Source: Owenia fusiformis (taxonomy: Eukaryota > Annelida > Polychaeta > Sabellida > Oweniidae). Taken from it: DNA of 39,817 nt. The notes under the pieces were generated by a model. The model searched no databases and was not told where the DNA came from. It worked only from the letters and a program-made list of their open reading frames with translations. A program made the position numbers and the translations under genes. Within the stretch, counting starts at the first letter, position 1; each line of letters begins with the position of its first letter. The stretch lies in the NCBI GenBank assembly GCA_903813345.2, contig CAIIXF020000054.1:1-39817 (forward strand). Direction: 5' to 3'. Of this stretch, positions 29,690-39,433 are shown piece after piece.

Positions 29690-30120
29690 ACTGCTTGCTA
29701 GATCCGATTCTCTCTTTAAAATGTCAATATCTAGGTTTACGCGTTTTTTACCCTTGGTCTGAGATTCGACCCTTGATGAGGCATGATTAGGTGACCTGAA
29801 GTCAAGGTCATTCCTATGTACAATATCAATATCTAGGTATTTGGTGATTTAAAGTCCTTTGGGCTGCTGTGACCCTTGGCAACCAACGATTAGGTAAACT
29901 GAGTTCAAGGCCAATGTTACTGGGTCAAGTTTGTTTCAAGATCAAAAATTAATATCTAAGTATTTGGCGTTGAAAGGACCTTGAGGGCTACAATGACCCT
30001 TGACGACACATGATTAGGTGACCTAAGGTCAAAGTCAATGTGTATTGGCCAACGTTATTTCAAGGTCACATCTAGGCACTAGTATCTGGCGTTTCACGAG
30101 GTTTCAACAAGTTCATCTCA
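29690..30120. repeat. Right subterminal tandem units with AGGTCA and ATCTAGGTATTTGG
   Basis: About four diverged units carry ATGATTAGGTGACCT, TCAAGGTCA or a variant, AATATCTAGGTATTTGGCG, and GACCCTTG. Inverse units lie in the left arm (22260-22680). Confidence 0.65.
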
Positions 30121-30378
30121 ATTCAAAAATCAGTCAAAGTTGAGTTATCAATACAGGTATTTTGCATTTTATGGAGACTGCTGCTATGTGGGGACCCTTC
30201 GTGATACACTCGAACATGTAGATTTCTAGTATTTGTAAAGATGTATAAAAGTTAAAATGTATACTTCCCATGAGCTCCTATCGTTGGATTTAAATGAGTT
30301 GGATTTAAATGAGTATGATTTTAAAATTGTCTAGGTCGTGGTTATGCAACAATAGTATGTTCGAAATACCGCTGTGTA

Positions 30379-30493
30379 ATGCCTTGATCACATTTGCTGC
30401 GAGTATTTTTTTCAAAATTGAATACATTTCTGAACACAATACTCAATCGGCCGGGCGCCGTAGTGAAAATCGGAGCAAATGTGACCAAGACAT
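30379..30493. mobile_element. ~115-bp inverted-repeat MITE, copy 1
   Basis: ATGCCTTGATCACATTTGCT at the left and AGCAAATGTGACCAAGACAT at the right are near inverses. A related copy in opposite orientation lies at 32498-32598; they share AATACTCAATCGGC and GGGCGCCGTA. Confidence 0.7.
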
Positions 30494-32497
30494 AAAACAA
30501 TTGAATAATACTGTATCAGCTTCACATTTATCGCGGTCAAAAGCATTTACAAAAAAAAACACCAGAGTTGGCAATCATATAAAATGAAACCAATCCCGCT
30601 GTGATTCATAGAAATAACTAATTTACTGCATTGAGTTCAATGTAATAACCATGTCGATTTACATGAGTGTCCGATTCATTGTACCAAATTTAAACCTTGA
30701 CTGTTCTCCAGAAAGCAATAAGCTGACATATATCATATTTTACATTTTAATACAACTGAAAAGATAATAAATGTTTTAATATAAAGTTGACGTAGTTATA
30801 AATGTTTTCAGCGTAAAATCAAAGCACAACCATATAATTAAAAAATTACGCTGGAATTCAAACTGGATACAACTGACGAGTTGTATTTAAGGTGGCCTAA
30901 AGTGCTGCTTATTTTTTCGTGAAGCCACTCAGTAAAATTACGATTTCTCTGCACCCTGATGTTCAATCAACATCATTCGAGTATCTATATGTTCCTGACA
31001 CGTTCGGGCATCCGGTTATGACAACATCCACCCAATATTTGCACGAAAAATTGACGTAATTCATGACTGAAATCGGGAAGACAAAAATATGTGATATTCT
31101 TTCAGAATTGTATTTAATAACTATTTACAAAAACGTTCCCGAGACACAATCCATTTAGGTAGGGTTTGTTTAAAGTCGAAAAGCCCCAATAAGACAATAC
31201 AAACCCAGATCAATGTGCAAAAGACCCCATGCAGAACAGTTCTGGTGATGAAGACAGTCTTCCCATTACAAACCAAAGGCTTTACCAAAACGCCCAAAAA
31301 ATCACTATGAATTTTTCTATTATTGCAGACATTTTTAGTTAGTTTATTGACTAAATTACACAGGCACATTTCTAAAAAAATCTTACTTGGAAAAACAGTA
31401 CTTATAATTAACCGTTGGGTTCCATATACAAATTAAAATGTGTTGGTTCATGCATAAACATTGATGTATAAACAAAATATTTACAACACAGTGTACAAAC
31501 TGGAGAACGTACAACATCTGCGTTCATACACACTGGAGAAAGTACATATTATTTGTTGATACAAAATGTGTGTTCATAAACAATGGAGTACATGACATTT
31601 GTAACAGACAACTTTTCAAAATTTAAAAGCTCCTATGATTTAAAGCAATATATTGGGCACATTTTCTGAAAAATTCAGAACATTCTGTTTAGCGACATTT
31701 CCAAAGGTGAACATTTTAAGCATTTTTCAGTCACAACTTCAGAGGGCTGAAAAGTCTCACATGATGTTTAGAGTCATTCTGAGCATGATCATTGGGATCC
31801 TGGTTATGTAAATGATATGTGAGAGTAGTGAAACTGATTGATGGGCAAAACAGAACTCTATTCAGTTTTTAAAAACTCGAATATCCACGTCTTGTTTTTT
31901 CATTTCCTGTTGTGTGTAAATTTCTGATAACTACTTCCTTAATCCACACTGGAGAAAGTACAAATTGTTAGTTTATACATCCTGAAGAATGGAGAAAATA
32001 TGAGTTCAACGTTTGAGATGTTTGATCTATACATACAAACTAGAGAGACTATGAGAATATTGATTAATCCAATCTGGGTAATATGATAGATAGTTGGTTC
32101 TTCAAAATAAGAGGTTTGCTTAGATTTTGAATATCAATATAGATTTGTATCAAGTGTATAAAGAATCTGATCTTCGTAACTTACTTAACTTTAGCATGCG
32201 GATTAATATTCAATGGATTTACATTAAACGCAGAGTTCCTGTGACAGTGGCATTTAATTTTAGTGATGAAGAAAGTACTTTGCACGCTCCCGCCAAGTTA
32301 TATAGGAAGAAAGCCAGAGGATTTTCATTCTGACACACATCGCATCTTAAAACATGTCTGTGTCTATGATGCAAGAAGAGAGGGTCATGGTATTCCATGA
32401 TGAAGCATTTTCGAAACCCTTCTTTATAAAATGTGTAAACCATTCTTAGAAATTGCTATACTGAAAATGGGCTATTGGTATGCACTGTGTACAAATA
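30494..32497. other. Two-kb stretch with no gene recognised
   Basis: An 82-codon minus-strand frame (31121-31369) with one hydrophobic segment has no recognised similarity and is within chance length. CACTGGAGAAAGTACA-type phrases occur at 31530 and 31944, with weaker ones near 31499 and 31581. They recall the HTGE linker of C2H2 zinc fingers, but no Cys/His finger pattern is seen. Confidence 0.4.
30867..30886. repeat. Same 20-nt palindrome as in family X
   Basis: ATACAACT-GACG-AGTTGTAT preceded by CTGG and followed by TTAAGGTGG, as in X (6188-6207), but the surrounding sequence is not X. It may be a terminus of an unrecognised element. Confidence 0.7.
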
Positions 32498-32598
32498 ATG
32501 CCGATTGCCCCGATTATCAATACGGCGCCCTGCCGATTGAGTATTTTGTTCAAAATTGAATAAATTTTGAACAAAAGGAGCAAATGTGATGCAGGCAT
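32498..32598. mobile_element. ~100-bp inverted-repeat MITE, copy 2 (opposite orientation)
   Basis: Reverse-complement relative of 30379-30493. It contains a perfect 10-bp hairpin, GTTCAAAATT/AATTTTGAAC around GAATA. Confidence 0.65.
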
Positions 32599-32938
32599 CA
32601 GTGTAGTATGAATTTATTTTGTTAGGATACCAGTACTAAGTTTGCAAACATGCATGTCAACCATGGCCAATCAGAAGAGTGCACCCCTTTTGTATGATAC
32701 TATAAACCCTTCCTACACCTTGGTTTAGCTTTGGATCACTATGCTATCACTATGTGGCAGAAATGCATTCTGATTGGATATTAATGATCACATGACCTTA
32801 GTTCACCTTAGTTCAGGAGATGGCATGCCAAAATGTAAAATCTCTACTATAACGTCTCCCTAAATAGGTTGTTTGCAGTTTTACTCTTTTAATACCATGT
32901 TCACTTTTCACCTTTTATTGAAACCAGTTATTCAACTA
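32599..32938. other. Flank of the Harbinger element
   Basis: A short inverted pair (CCAATCAGAAGAGTGCA near 32668 and TGCATTCTGATTGG near 32765) may be an old MITE. No gene was seen. Confidence 0.35.
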
Positions 32939-33159
32939 GGGATGTTTCAGCTATTCGGAATCTGAAAGTGAGCTTTACAGGGAAAGTGAAAGTCAGATTT
33001 CAGGGGTCATGTCATAAGTTCAGTTGCATTAAACGTTTATTATAACTGATAAATCAATAGTTTCAAAGCTAAAAACATCAATGTGCTTTTTAGAGAATAT
33101 AACAACATTAAAATAATTTCAAGATGCTTTTATTTGTTATTCGCTGTGGATTACATTTA

Positions 33160-34270
33160 TTAGAAATATGACAAAAAAGATATTCTCTTGTACTGAATAT
33201 TACATGTATTGATAGAACAGTTGATTGAGCAGTTTAAGTAGTCTCAAAGAGATAAACCCTGCTTAGACTAAGACCGGCACACAATTCTGTGAGCTTTGCC
33301 AGATGTTGTCGTGGGTGGCGAAAAAGTGTACCTATAACCTTAAAAACCTTGATGTGACCAATCACATGCTCTACATAACTCCACCTACTCCCGATTTTTC
33401 TGTTTAGCCGCTTACATTTTTATTTAGGGGTTTTCTGCGTATTTCAGAACTTTTATACTTCCTAAGGAGTGGGTATCGACATGGATATATTTTATCAGCT
33501 AAAAGTCTACAGTCTTCAGGGAATACTAAAGGTCCCCCGAGCCCAATATTTGCCATATAGCCAAATGTTTGTGCATCATTCATATGACCTAAAAAGCCAC
33601 TATGGACATAACGAAGGTCATTGCTATTATCTACTATTACTTGGGTATGCATACAATGGTATCCTCTATTTCCAGAGTAAAAAGGTGCTTGGGGTTCATT
33701 TTCTGGCCTGTTAATTTCATGGGATGTTCCATCAATAGAGCCAATTGCAAATGGGAGATCATTCCAATTATTCCTCATTGCATTCCATTCTTCAAGAGAT
33801 GGCCAGCGTACATTGGATGCATATAGTTCCCATAATATTGGCCAAACGTCATTAATGACTCGTGACACAGTTGTAATGCTAACATCGAACATCAGGGAGA
33901 GTAGAGGATAACAATTAGGGTACGATCTCAGCCAGATCAATGTGAGGAGTAGTCTATTGTGAGGTGACATGCTATGTCGCATACCAAAAGTTCTAGGCAG
34001 AAAATTACCAACCATCTCATGAAACGTATTAACTGTTTCACCAACAGTTTCAAAAAACTCATATGGGTGTTTTTCAAATAATCCAAGGACATCTCGTCCT
34101 TGCCAATTGTTGTTATCTGCGCCCAATCTGTTACGAAAATTTAACAACAGATCAGGAGGAGGCGCCAATTAAAACAATAGGGTTGGAATTGTCTCACTTT
34201 GAAGGCCTTCTGGTGGTGGTGCAGCTAGAAACATAAGCAATGCAACTAATGCATGCTTCTCTCTAAGGCT
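33160..34270 (-). pseudogene. Harbinger-type DDE nuclease (DDE_Tnp_4), broken copy
   Basis: From ~34270 the frame starts LSLREKHALVALL, typical near the N-terminus of Harbinger nucleases. A TAA at 34169-34171 interrupts it, after which 254 codons follow with no ATG at their start (first codon TTG). An HTH-like segment YPLLSLMFDVSITTVSRVIN is followed by IGSIDGTSHEI (first catalytic Asp) and HSGFLGHMNDAQTF (second Asp). After RRKPLN a small deletion relative to the other arm shifts the frame, so the region with the catalytic Glu (33160-33403) is read out of frame. Upstream sequence is lost at the inversion junction. A nonfunctional pseudogene; product would bind termini and cut DNA together with a Myb-like partner, which is not in the window. 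Confidence 0.85.
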
Positions 34271-34278
34271 CAAAGTGT

Positions 34279-34776
34279 ATGCATACCCAAGTAATAGTAG
34301 ATAATAACAATGACCTTCGTTATGTCCATAGTGGCTTTTTAGGTCATATGAATGATGCAAAAACATTTGGCTACATGGCAAATATTGGGCTCGGGGGACC
34401 TTTAGTATTCCCTGAAGACTGTAGACTATTAGCTGATAAAATATATCCATGTCGATACCCACTCCTTAGGAAGTATAAAAGTTCTGAAATACGCAGAAAA
34501 CCCCTAAATTTACGTAAAAAATGTAAGCGGCTAAACAGAAAAATTTGGAGTAGGCGGAGTTATGTAGAGCATGTGATTGGTCACATCAATGTTTTTAAGG
34601 TTATAGGTACACCTTTTCACCACTCACGACAACATCTTGCAAAGCTCACAGAATTGTGTGCCGGTCTTAGTATAAGGAGGGTTAATCTCTTTGAGACTAC
34701 TGAAACAGCTCAATCAACTCTTCTATCAATACGTAATATTCAGTACAAGAGAATATACTCTGTGTCATATTTCTAA
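34279..34776 (+). pseudogene. Harbinger nuclease C-terminal half, intact frame
   Basis: 165 codons starting at an ATG within the GTATGCATAC junction. It carries HSGFLGHMNDAKTF (second catalytic Asp, residue 26), PLLRKYKSSEIRRKPLN and RKIWSRRSYVEHVIGHI (catalytic Glu, residue 97), then the family's C-terminal tail. The HTH and the DGT aspartate are missing, because the sequence before the junction is the inverted copy. It keeps an undamaged C-terminus where the other arm is frameshifted. With only two of three catalytic residues, it is not an active nuclease. Confidence 0.85.
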
Positions 34777-34997
34777 TAAATGTAATCCACACCGAATAAC
34801 AAATAAAAGCATCTTGAAATTATTTTAATGTTGCTATATTCTCTAAAAAGCACATTGATGTTTTTAGCTTTGAAACTATTGATTTATCAGTTACAATAAA
34901 CGTTTAATGCAACTGAACTTATGACATGACCCCTGAAATCTGACTTTCACTTTCCCTGTAAAGCTCACTTTCAGATTCCGAATAGCTGAAACATCCC

Positions 34998-35242
34998 TAA
35001 TATGCAAACTGTGTCAGTTTTATATATCTATTGTTCCCTTATATGGTCTTTCTCACTCACATGTAGCTGAGTTTGCATTGGGTGTTGGCTTGTCAGTAGT
35101 TGTTGTAAGAGTTCATGTTGTACATTACAGAGCATTGTATTTTGAACATTGAAGTTTGAAATATACTATTTTATATATATTTTAATTTGAAGTTCTAGTA
35201 ATATTATAGCCACCCAAGGGCCTTCCACACGCCCATTTACAT
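34998..35242. other. Spacer between the Harbinger element and X copy 2
   Basis: No features recognised. Confidence 0.4.
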
Positions 35243-35375
35243 ATAACGCATTTAAACAACTTTAAAAAGTGAGCAATGTCAGTGTTGTGATAATAACGCC
35301 CCTCATACCTGTTTATTACAGGTCGTGTAGACCATTGTTGCCTGATTTATAGCAAAAACATTGACTTTTGCACGT

Positions 35376-35376
<1 letters not shown>

Positions 35377-35464
<88 letters not shown>
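35377..35464. repeat. (GAT)n microsatellite, about 29 units
   Basis: Uninterrupted GAT/ATG run. In X copy 1 the same site (near 5107) reads ATTGGTGATCATGCG, so the expansion is specific to this copy. Confidence 0.95.
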
Positions 35465-36492
35465 CGTCTTTTATAATAGATCTCATATCTGAGAAGCGTA
35501 TCAGTTCAAAAAAATACTAGAAGACCTTACATATTTTGCCATGAACTGCGCCTATTCATTTGGCAATTCAGTTGTAAATTTTGTCTTGAAAAAAATAAAT
35601 CTTCCAAATTTGTTGAGTTTTCTTGCAGAAATCGCCTACCCCCCCCCCCACCCCCTCCATCCATTTTGTATGATCACCGGGCGTGATTTGAGCAGGTGAT
35701 ATTCTTCTTTAAACGAGTCGGATTTTCAAAATCTATAAGTTGGACTCCCTTTATAGAAGCTTTGAACTGAATTTGCACTGCTTAATGCTGAAATGTTATT
35801 GTTTATCCATACATTTTAAGAAAAAATGTATAAAAAAGATGTTAAGCCAAATGTTGCCCTAAAAATTCAGAAAATGTAAAAAATTTCGAATTTTCTATGT
35901 ACAGGCCTTGTTGCCCCTTTAAGAAGCTTAATATTTAAATTATCTAATCAAAAACTTCGTCCGCCATTTTGAAACACTAATCAATCCAATCTGTGCTAGC
36001 GATTCATAGGGCGAGCCATTGGGATATTTCCAGGGTTCGTACACCCCTGGAAATGTCAGGGAAATTGACTTGATTTTCCAAGTGCTGGAAATGTCAGGTA
36101 ATTTTAAAATAAGGTCAAAAGGGCCAAAGATGACCGGGAATTTTGAAACGGTAGATATGTCAGGGAAATGTCAGGGAAATTTGTATCAGTGTTGAAAAAA
36201 TAATGTTCCAGAAAAAAATAAGGACTATGACAGGATATCAATGAAATCCAAAATGTAATATTTAGTTGATTCCACAGGCTAAAGTATGAAAACGTATTAC
36301 ATATATCTAAAAATTTTACACTGTCTTGATTAATGAATTTCATAGATCTAGAGGCCCTTCAGGAATGGAAAACCTTAAATTATCATTATTAATGTTTCCA
36401 AACTGTTTTGAAACAAACTAACGTCTTGTTTTCAACCTACACCTTGCTCCTTTCTGTCGTATTTAATAAAACAAAAATAGTATATCACGGAG

Positions 36493-36535
36493 GGATACGA
36501 ACCACTCACCTGGGACTTGGTTATTCACTAGCGCC
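36493..36535 (-). other. tRNA-like module in X copy 2, minus strand
   Basis: Box-B-like GGTTCGTATCC (36493-36503) and box-A-like TGGCGCTAGTGAA (36523-36535), read on the minus strand; equivalent to 6120-6163. Confidence 0.45.
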
Positions 36536-36578
36536 ATAGGAGTTCTACTATTCTGGATACAACTGACGAGTCGAATTT

Positions 36579-36865
36579 CACACTACCCTACCACGTGACC
36601 ACATTTAAAAATGATACAGGGTACGGTTAAGTTGCAAATGGAGCGGGTATTCTCTATCTTTGTCCATTGGGCTTTTCTTGTAATAATACGTTGCAAACTG
36701 CTCGATGTATCTATACAATGTATAGTAGAATACTTAGAATATGTGTAAAATCTAGTATACATTCAGAACTATGGAAATAAACAAACGTCCTCCATTTGCA
36801 ACTTCCCTGTAGCCTGTACTTCTTTTAAAGGAATACAGAATACAGTATGGGGGTATAGTAGTGTG
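36579..36865. mobile_element. MITE of the CACACTAC family, copy B
   Basis: CACACTAC at the left and GTAGTGTG at the right are exact inverses, with ATTT on both sides (36575-36578 and 36866-36869). X copy 1 (near 6200-6215) and the palindrome locus at 30867 both give empty-site sequence, and the insertion cut the palindrome's right half away. It contains a second MITE. Confidence 0.8.
36617..36809. mobile_element. Mariner-type MITE nested in MITE copy B
   Basis: CAGGGTACGGTTAAGTTGCA at the left, and CTCCATTTGCAACTTCCCTG at the right, are inverses apart from a 6-bp gap (both contain AAGTTGCAAATGGAG or its inverse). TA flanks both sides (36615-36616 and 36810-36811). Confidence 0.75.
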
Positions 36866-36946
36866 ATTTAAGTGGAGACAAAAGTGACGATCATTTTGAA
36901 TTGACGCTCGGTATCAATATATAATACTTTTGTTCTTTCATATCGG

Positions 36947-37010
36947 TAGCTCGTTGGCCTCATGGTTAGCGTGCCTGGCTTCCATTGTCTAGGTTAGTTG
37001 ATTGAGAACC
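36947..37010 (+). other. tRNA-like module in X copy 2, plus strand
   Basis: TAGCTCGTTGG (36947-36957) and overlapping TGGCCTCATGG (36955-36965) fit box A; TTAGCGTGCCTGGCTTCC follows as in D- and anticodon-arm sequence of a tRNA; GATTGAGAACC (37000-37010) is a weak box B. Probably a SINE head or degenerate tRNA. Confidence 0.45.
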
Positions 37011-37075
37011 GTTCATGTCGAACTTTTTGATTTGCTTGTTGTCAAGATATAATAAGTAGGGCAAAATCCAGAAAA

Positions 37076-37430
37076 AGTAGATCAAAAATACTCCAATGGA
37101 GTATAAAATTGTCACCAGGATTCCGGAATGAGACGAATGTTAACTCGTGAAATCTAGGTAGATAAAGTAGGTCAGAAAATCCGGATTAATCCGAACAAGG
37201 TTCGGGAATTTCCGTCATAAGAAGTAGGTCAAAAATACTCCAATGGAGTATAAAATTGTCACCAGGATTCCGGAATGAGACGAATGTTAACTCGTGAAAT
37301 CTCGGTAGATAAAGTAGGTCAGAAAATCCGGATTAATCTGAACAAGGTTCGGGAATTTCCGTCATAAGAAGTAGGTCAAAAATACTCCAATGGAGTATAA
37401 AATTGTCACCAGGATTCCGAAATACGACGA
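37076..37430 (+). repeat. 147-bp tandem repeat, about 2.4 units
   Basis: CTCCAATGGAGTATAAAATT occurs at 37091, 37238 and 37385, an exact 147-bp period. Units are almost identical and include AATCCGGATTAATC and AACAAGGTTCGGGAATTTCC. X copy 1 has a single, shorter unit (6420-6530), so amplification is recent. Confidence 0.9.
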
Positions 37431-38177
37431 ATCGAATCGGCAAACTTCGGTACAATAATGAAGTGCATAAAAACCGAAATAAAATCGTGAAACAGGTGTC
37501 AGGGGCTTCCCCTCATCTTTCCCGACATGGTTCTAAAAGCCTTATATGGATCTATCACATGACATTCAAAATGACGTTCCTATATGGTTCTATGGTTCTT
37601 ATATGGATCTTTCGAACACGTGACCTAATACCAAATCAAAATCAAAATTTTACCTTGACCATTGGATGGGATTTCATAGAAAATATCAAAGAAAACATAT
37701 TCTCGTGATCCTTAAATCACTTAAATTCGATCATTTTATCTTTACCCCTTGATGGAATTTTATGAAAGAAGTTATGAAAACACATCATCATGTAAGGGTT
37801 TTCACCTAAATTAGCTCGTTTTATCTTGACCCTTCAATTGAATTTCATTGAAAAATGTTTCATGAAAAATATCATCATGTTATGATTTGTATTTAAATAA
37901 GACCGTTTCATCTAAATTACTTGCTGGATAATATTTCATAAAAAATGCACTTTAAAAATATTTCAGGATTTGCCTTAATTTATCAATGTAATGTAAGTAT
38001 TAGATTGACTCTCAAATAGGGTTCTATTTTAACTTTTTTATTGAAATTAATACTAGGCAGGACTCACTCTCTAAATAGCTAATAAAAAGTCAACCCTTGG
38101 ATGTGATTTCGTTGAAAAAAAAATATGACAAGTCCAGAATCAAATGATTTGTCCAGAACCTCTTAAGATCCTGTTAT

Positions 38178-39210
38178 CTGGTCGTGATGTGTTATTTAAG
38201 TATTTGGTTTTGGCTCATTAGGTTACGTAAGTTTTATAATGGGTTTTGTTTTGGTTGTATTATATTGATGATCGGGTGGTAGATTGTGCCAAGTCCGGTA
38301 AGGTATTTGGCTGTTTCCATCTATGTGACTGGTGTTATCTCAAATTTGATCAATGAGAATTTCTTGTGTATATTGAATTGTCAGATTGGTTGTATTCGAT
38401 TGATTGTGCCTTATTGTGTTGTATCAGTTTGACAGTCGTTATCTTTATGTGTTTATGCCAGGTATTGGTTGCGTGTCAGATTGTGCCCAATTGCATTATA
38501 TGTTAATCTTATAATGGGTTGTGTTATGTTATTATATTTGGCGGCGTTTTCAATATTGCGGTAATTACCAGGTCACCCAGATGAACTCAGAAAGACCAGT
38601 TTCAATCAACGCATACCCTTCGATTGTCTTAATCATTAACAGATATTTGCTATATTGGAACTTTTTTATAAATCTTGGCAGATTATTAAAAATATTTTTT
38701 ATTTTTCTAATTAACAAATTAATGGGGTCCATCGATTAATCCGAAACTTAATAAACCTTCTCTAAGAAATTATTAGAAATACTTTTATCTACATTTTACC
38801 AGAACTTAAACAAACTTTTAGCAATATTTTCGCAGATTGGTAACATTAAGCAGATTTTTTTGTTATTCTATGAAATAGTTGACCATATCATCAGCACACA
38901 ATTAGAAGGCTTGTCCATTCTTCTTCTTAAATCTGATTTTAAATAAATGTTTAATTACTGTATGTGTAGCTATTTAAAATCATGAAAGACTTAGACTTAG
39001 TCAACTATGCCATAAAGGAGATTGAAGTTCCGTGTACATTTATATTTTCTTTCTTTCTTAAGTAACGCACTATATGCTCTAACTTTATCAATAATTTATA
39101 TGTTTCCATGACATTTTCAGTAAATGTTCCTTAGGGACATTTTGATTATTCTACAAATTTTCAATGTTAACTGACAAAACTATATTGATGTTATGATAAA
39201 ATTAAGTTGG
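38178..39210. other. Unannotated stretch with GT-rich degenerate repeats
   Basis: From 38178 to ~38530 phrases such as GATTGTGCC and TATAATGGGTT recur at irregular spacing. The rest is AT-rich and no gene or mobile element was recognised. Confidence 0.45.
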
Positions 39211-39433
39211 TGAGTTCAGGTAGGGTGGGACAGGTTATGCAGCCACGTCAAAAGGGATAAAAAATTGAAAATATGAAATAATTAATCAACAAATACCATT
39301 TTGTGTAGCTATAAGAAGTATGCTCAAAATACATTTTAAGATACTAAATTACTAGGAGCACATCCTAGATTTAATGGATGTATGTTGCACAGTGTCCCAT
39401 TTCACATTTTCTCAAAATTTTGCTCTTTGCATG

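Larger units (their letters stand above)
22180..30285. mobile_element. 8.1-kb giant inverted-repeat (fold-back) structure without a transposase
   Basis: The outer ends AACGATAGGAGCT (22180-22192) and AGCTCCTATCGTT (30273-30285) are perfect inverses. The arms continue inward with many inverted matches: GTATACATTTTAA near 22211 and its inverse near 30252; AGGTCA-rich blocks; GATTTCGCACC near 22847 and its inverse near 29504; GGCCAGGACTCAG near 22882 and its inverse near 28685; GCTTCAGAGAAATAAT near 23427 and its inverse near 28100; and inner ends near 23640 and 27890. The right arm is longer because MITEs inserted at 28219 and 28716. The ~4.2-kb centre holds tandem repeats and a mariner relic but no candidate transposase. 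A Foldback/Galileo-like element or an ordinary inverted duplication are both possible. Confidence 0.65.
32939..34997. mobile_element. PIF/Harbinger element rearranged as an inverted duplication
   Basis: GGGATGTTTCAGCTATTCGG (32939) and its inverse (ending 34997) are the ends. The arms are ~716 and ~721 bp (32939-33654 and 34277-34997), each carrying a C-terminal half of a Harbinger nuclease and one 3' end. The 622-bp loop is the single-copy N-terminal half. Both arms begin at the palindrome GTATGCATAC (33645-33654 and 34277-34286). Flanking bases are TA/CTA on the left and TAA on the right, not an exact 3-bp duplication. The true 5' terminus of the element is missing. Confidence 0.85.
35243..38177 (+). 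repeat. Dispersed repeat family X, copy 2 (expanded to ~2.9 kb)
   Basis: Collinear with 4969-7087. The extra length is explained by a GAT microsatellite (35377-35464), a MITE (36579-36865), two extra 147-bp units (37076-37430), and about 195 bp of sequence at 37430-37625 absent from copy 1. No coding region. Its two tRNA-like modules are better preserved than those of copy 1. Confidence 0.8.

Noticed and set aside
31121-31369. 82-codon minus-strand frame with a hydrophobic segment
   Set aside because: No recognisable similarity, no paired splice sites, no neighbouring exons; chance length.
31499-31960. Repeated CACTGGAGAAAG phrases resembling the HTGE linker of C2H2 zinc fingers
   Set aside because: Spacing is irregular (33 bp, ~50 bp, ~360 bp, not 84 bp) and no Cys/His finger pattern is present.
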